Shown one piece after another: positions 11,498 to 14,375 of a stretch of 14,375 bases of DNA. Position numbers and translations under genes: made by a program. Origin of the DNA: Desulfuromonadales bacterium. GTDB taxonomy: Bacteria > Desulfobacterota > Desulfuromonadia > Desulfuromonadales > JACZKF01. The notes under the pieces were generated by a model. The model saw nothing but the letters and a program-made list of their open reading frames with translations, had not been told where the DNA came from and did not search any database. Position 1 is the stretch's first letter. The number at the start of each line of letters is the position of its first letter. The stretch lies in the NCBI GenBank assembly GCA_014860175.1, contig JACZKF010000198.1, forward strand, positions 1 through 14,375, given 5' to 3'.

Positions 11498-12124
11498 ATG
11501 GCCGTTTACGAGATCAGGCACCCGATGGTCCGGCACAAGCTGGGGTTGATGCGGCATAAGGATATCAGCACCAAGGAATTTCGTGAGCTGGCGTCGGAAG
11601 TGGCGCGGCTGCTGACCTACGAGGCGACCCAGGACCTGGAGACAGAGACCCAGACGATCCCCGGCTGGGCCGGGCCGGTGACGGTAGAGAAGATCAAGGG
11701 GAAGAAGATCACTGTGGTGCCGATTTTGCGTGCCGGGCTCGGGATGATGGATGGGGTGCTCGACCTGGTGCCGAGCGCCAAGGTGAGCGTGGTCGGCGTC
11801 TTCCGGGATGAGCAGACGCTGCTGCCGGTCACCTATTTCCGCAAGCTGGCGGGGAATATGGCCGACCGCACGGCGCTGATCCTCGACCCGATGCTCGCCA
11901 CCGGCGGCAGCCTGGTCGCCACTGTGGATCTGCTCAAGGAGGCCGGCTGCACCAGCATCCGCGGCCTCTTCCTGGTGGCCGCGCCGGAGGGGATCGCGCG
12001 GCTGGAGCAAGCCCATCCGGATGTCGATCTTTATGTGGCGGCCGTGGACGAGCGGCTCAACGAGCACGGCTACATCCTCCCCGGCCTCGGCGATGCCGGG
12101 GACAAGATCTTCGGCACCCGATAA
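11498..12124 (+). CDS. upp: Uracil phosphoribosyltransferase
   Basis: This 208-aa enzyme converts uracil and PRPP to UMP and pyrophosphate (pyrimidine salvage, cytoplasm). It has the full family signature: HPMVRHKLGLMRH (8-20), VPILRAGLGMMDG (74-86), the PRPP loop LILDPMLATGGSLVATVDLL (127-146), and the C-terminal uracil-binding segment GYILPGLGDAGDKIFGT (191-207). The length matches the E. coli enzyme exactly (208). The frame is open to ATG 11402, but that stretch is leader sequence; ATG 11498 follows GAAGGAG at 5 bp. The uracil permease gene starts 21 bp after the stop, so the two form a upp-uraA operon, an order also found in E. coli. The T-tract just upstream hints at UTP-responsive control. 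Confidence 0.98.
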   Translation: MAVYEIRHPMVRHKLGLMRHKDISTKEFRELASEVARLLTYEATQDLETETQTIPGWAGPVTVEKIKGKKITVVPILRAGLGMMDGVLDLVPSAKVSVVGVFRDEQTLLPVTYFRKLAGNMADRTALILDPMLATGGSLVATVDLLKEAGCTSIRGLFLVAAPEGIARLEQAHPDVDLYVAAVDERLNEHGYILPGLGDAGDKIFGTR

Positions 12125-12145
12125 CTCGCGCAGAGAGGCTCCCCC

Positions 12146-13441
12146 ATGACGACCCCCCGGCTTCCCACCGACTACCACTTTCGCCTGCGTGACTCCCTGG
12201 TCGGGGCGCAGATGCTCTTCGTCGCCTTCGGCGCCCTGGTGCTGGTGCCGCTGCTGACCGGACTCGATCCGAACGTGGCGCTCTTTACCGCCGGCGTCGG
12301 CACCCTCGTGTTCCAGATCGTCACCCGGGGGCAGGTGCCGATCTTCCTCGCCTCGAGCTTCGCCTTCATCGCCCCGATCATCTACGGGGTACAGACCTGG
12401 GGGAGTGCGGCAACGATGGGGGGGCTGGCGGTAGTCGGCCTCATTTACCTGCTCCTCGGTACCGTCGTCAAGCTGCGTGGCGTGCAGGTGATCTCACGGC
12501 TCTTCCCGCCCATCGTGACCGGCCCGGTGATCATGGTCATCGGTCTGATCCTCGCCCCGGTGGCGGTGCACATGGCCAACGGCCGCAGCGGCGACGGCAG
12601 CCTCGTGCTGGTCGCCCAGTCCGAGGCGCTGGTGGTGGCCGGGGTGGCGCTGGTGGTGACCATCGCCGTCTCCCTGGTGGCCCGCGGCATGCTGCGGCTG
12701 GTGCCGATTCTCTGCGGGTTGACGGCCGGCTACCTGCTGGCGCTCGCCTTCGGTATGGTCGACTTCACCCCGGTACGCGAAGCCCCCTGGTTCGCCATCC
12801 CCTCCTTTGTGCTTCCTACCTGGAACACCGCCGCCGTCCTCTACATGATCCCGGTGGCCCTCGCCCCGGCGATCGAGCATTTCGGTGACGTGCTGGCGAT
12901 CAGCTCCGTGACCGGAAAAGACTATCTCAAGAAGCCGGGCATTCACCGCACCTTGTTTGGCGATGGCCTGGCCACCGCCCTCGCCGCCTGTCTCGGCGGA
13001 CCTCCCAACACCACCTACTCGGAAGTGACCGGCGCCGTCACCCTGACCCGAGCCTTCAATCCGGCGGTGATGACCTGGGCGGCACTGACCGCGGTGCTCC
13101 TCGCCTTCGTCGGCAAGCTCGGGGCGCTGCTGCAGACGGTGCCGGTGCCGGTGATGGGGGGAATTCTGGTGCTGCTCTTCGGGGCGATTGCCGTCGTCGG
13201 CCTGAATACCCTGGTGGTCAGTGGCGAAAATCTGCTCGAAGCGCGCAACCTGTCGATCATCGCCCTGATCATCGTCTTCGGCATGGGGGGGATGGTAGCC
13301 GATTTCGGCGTCGTGACCTTCTCCGGCATCGGCCTGGCCGCCGTCGTCGGCGTGCTCCTGAACCTCATCCTGCCGGGGCGAAAAAATCTGCCTCCCGAAG
13401 CTCAGGTCGATCCGGTGGCCCTGAGCGCCTCCGATCTCTGA
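12146..13441 (+). CDS. uraA: Uracil permease, NCS2 family
   Basis: The product is a 431-aa inner-membrane transporter of the nucleobase-cation symporter-2 family, with about 14 hydrophobic segments. QMLFVAFGALVLVPLLTGLD (22-41) is the family opening. SSFAFIAP (70-77) is the first half-helix crossover. AIEHFGDVLAISSVTGKD (242-259) has the Glu244/His245 pair, equivalent to E. coli UraA Glu241/His245. GGPPNTTYSEVTGAVTLTRA (284-303) places Glu293 where UraA uses Glu290 to hold uracil. Proton-coupled uracil uptake is the expected role, and the adjoining upp gene supports uracil over xanthine. The ATG follows GAGAGG with 7-bp spacing. No T-tract terminator is visible in the 79 bp before the glycosyltransferase gene. 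Confidence 0.95.
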   Translation: MTTPRLPTDYHFRLRDSLVGAQMLFVAFGALVLVPLLTGLDPNVALFTAGVGTLVFQIVTRGQVPIFLASSFAFIAPIIYGVQTWGSAATMGGLAVVGLIYLLLGTVVKLRGVQVISRLFPPIVTGPVIMVIGLILAPVAVHMANGRSGDGSLVLVAQSEALVVAGVALVVTIAVSLVARGMLRLVPILCGLTAGYLLALAFGMVDFTPVREAPWFAIPSFVLPTWNTAAVLYMIPVALAPAIEHFGDVLAISSVTGKDYLKKPGIHRTLFGDGLATALAACLGGPPNTTYSEVTGAVTLTRAFNPAVMTWAALTAVLLAFVGKLGALLQTVPVPVMGGILVLLFGAIAVVGLNTLVVSGENLLEARNLSIIALIIVFGMGGMVADFGVVTFSGIGLAAVVGVLLNLILPGRKNLPPEAQVDPVALSASDL

Positions 13442-13464
13442 ACGGAAAAGGGCGGCCGAGCGGT

Positions 13465-13504
13465 CTGTTCGCTATACTTTGTTGTGAGCTCCACCTGTTC
13501 GCTA
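13465..13504 (+). repeat. 10-bp direct repeat CTGTTCGCTA, 30 bp apart
   Basis: Exact copies at 13465-13474 and 13495-13504 lie between uraA and the glycosyltransferase gene, with 30 bp from start to start, close to three helical turns. The first copy overlaps TATACT (13473-13478), a 5/6 -10 box; no -35 is evident. The spacing suits paired binding of one regulator near a promoter. Confidence 0.5.
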
Positions 13505-13520
13505 GCCAGAAGAGGGGTGG

Positions 13521-14375
13521 ATGAGCCGGTTTCTTTTTTCATCCTTCGGGTCGCTGGGCGACCTGCACCCTTACATCGCCGTGGCGACGGCTCTGGTGGA
13601 GCGCGGGCATCAGGCGGTCATCGGGGCCGATGAAGATTATCGGCCATTCGTCGAAGAGGCCGGAGTCGGATTCTGTCCGGTTCGTCCTCGCATCGCTGAG
13701 ACAGGCGATCCACGAGCGCTGCTCGAGCGGGCTCTGCACGTGCGCCGCGGGCCGGAATACCTCATCCGCCAGCTGGTCATGCCGAATGTGCGTCTGGCCT
13801 ACCAGGACCTGCTGGTCGCGGCGGAAGGGGCCGATCTGCTGGTCTCCCACCCCCTGTCTTACGCCATCCCGCTGGTGGCCGAAAAGAGGGGGCTCCCCTG
13901 GGTCGGCACCGTCCTCTCCCCCATGAGCTTGATGTCCAGCTACGACCCCCCGCTCCTGGCGGCGGCTCCCTGGCTGAGAAAAGTACGCCGGCTTGGCCCC
14001 CGCCCGTATGCTCTCCTGTTCGGCCTGCTCAAGCGCTCGGTCCGGCACTGGGAAGCGCCGCTGCGCCGTTTACGAAAGGAAGTGGGGGTCCCCGCCCCCA
14101 AGGGGATGGCGATCTTCGAGGGGCAGTTCTCGCCCTATGGCAACCTGGCGCTCTTTGATCCTCAACTGGCTGCTCCGCAGCCCGACTGGCCCGTCAACCT
14201 GCGGATCTGCGGAGCACCTGTCTACGACGGCCCGGCAGGCCGGCTTCCGAGAACACTGGAGGAGTTTCTCGATGCCGGCGAACCCCCGATCATCTTCGCT
14301 CTGGGGTCATCGGCCGTATGGAGAGCAGGCGATTTCTGGGACAAGGCGACTGCCGCGGTCCGGCGCATAGGGAAG
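13521..14375 (+). CDS. GT1-type glycosyltransferase (C-terminally cut by window end)
   Basis: A frame of 285 codons runs to the last base with no stop, so the C-terminal sugar-nucleotide-binding half is missing from view. The N-terminus MSRFLFSSFGSLGDLHPYIA (1-20) followed by VATALVERGHQAVIGADEDY is the first Rossmann strand-loop-helix of the GT-B fold, with the G-S-x-G-D-x-x-P motif of family GT1/GT28 (UGT, sterol and macrolide glucosyltransferases). LVSHPLSYAIPLVAEKRGLP (107-126) is the second acceptor-domain element. PPIIFALGSSAVW (255-267) is the linker strand that starts the C-terminal domain. The donor is most likely a UDP- or dTDP-sugar; the acceptor is unknown. The ATG at 13521 follows AGAGGGG. 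A 10-bp direct repeat lies just upstream. Confidence 0.9.
   Translation, partial: MSRFLFSSFGSLGDLHPYIAVATALVERGHQAVIGADEDYRPFVEEAGVGFCPVRPRIAETGDPRALLERALHVRRGPEYLIRQLVMPNVRLAYQDLLVAAEGADLLVSHPLSYAIPLVAEKRGLPWVGTVLSPMSLMSSYDPPLLAAAPWLRKVRRLGPRPYALLFGLLKRSVRHWEAPLRRLRKEVGVPAPKGMAIFEGQFSPYGNLALFDPQLAAPQPDWPVNLRICGAPVYDGPAGRLPRTLEEFLDAGEPPIIFALGSSAVWRAGDFWDKATAAVRRIGK

Noticed and set aside
12494..12946. 150-aa His/Gly-rich minus-strand ORF
   Set aside because: Antisense to uraA; the His-rich composition is what the reverse frame of GTG/ATG-rich membrane codons produces.
1..14375. tRNA, rRNA, tmRNA, SRP RNA, RNase P RNA, CRISPR arrays and insertion sequences
   Set aside because: No characteristic motif of any of these was found by reading both strands; only a computed covariance or repeat search would exclude weak examples.

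Overview
The window is ordinary-looking chromosomal DNA of a GC-rich Gram-negative bacterium. Several small proteins resemble conserved hypotheticals of the Desulfuromonadia (Geobacter, Desulfuromonas and relatives), so I place it there with moderate confidence. That placement comes from recalled protein resemblance, not from a search. I see no transposase, integrase, tRNA, rRNA or CRISPR array. Genes lie on both strands in short transcription units, several converging on hairpins.

Left part (1-4613). A small two-helix membrane protein (122-382) precedes a PaaI-type thioesterase and an EVE-domain protein, both on +. They converge through a hairpin on a secreted DUF3108 protein (-), read from an extended -10 promoter with a TTG start. 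Behind it lie a ferritin-like di-iron protein, a 378-bp stretch without a recognisable gene, a zinc-ribbon protein, a 49-aa lysine-rich protein and a cold-shock protein, all on -. The cold-shock gene has its own promoter, a leader of about 160 nt with three hairpins (one shaped like an intrinsic terminator), and a strong terminator after the gene.

Middle (4614-9801). A four-helix membrane protein with a good sigma70 promoter converges on an SPFH/stomatin gene through a hairpin whose left arm is one copy of a 13-bp tandem repeat. The SPFH gene is paired with a short NfeD gene, the usual membrane-microdomain pair. Upstream on the same strand are a CxxC protein and a secreted intradiol-dioxygenase-like protein. 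Then come a cysteine-rich 108-aa protein (+), a 102-aa conserved protein (-), a zf-TFIIB protein (+) and a GreA/B C-terminal-like protein (+).

Right part (9810-14375). rsgA (ribosome-assembly GTPase) and a UPF0158 gene form a minus-strand pair. Divergent from them is a uracil-salvage operon, upp-uraA: the permease imports uracil and the phosphoribosyltransferase converts it to UMP. A run of eight T just before the upp ribosome site resembles the E. coli upp start region, where UTP levels control transcription by slippage. The window ends inside a GT1-type glycosyltransferase whose upstream region carries a 10-bp direct repeat.

I found no clear new multi-gene system. The best leads are regulatory: the cold-shock leader with an internal terminator-like hairpin, the upp T-tract, the glycosyltransferase direct repeat, and the repeat-terminator at 5595-5642.
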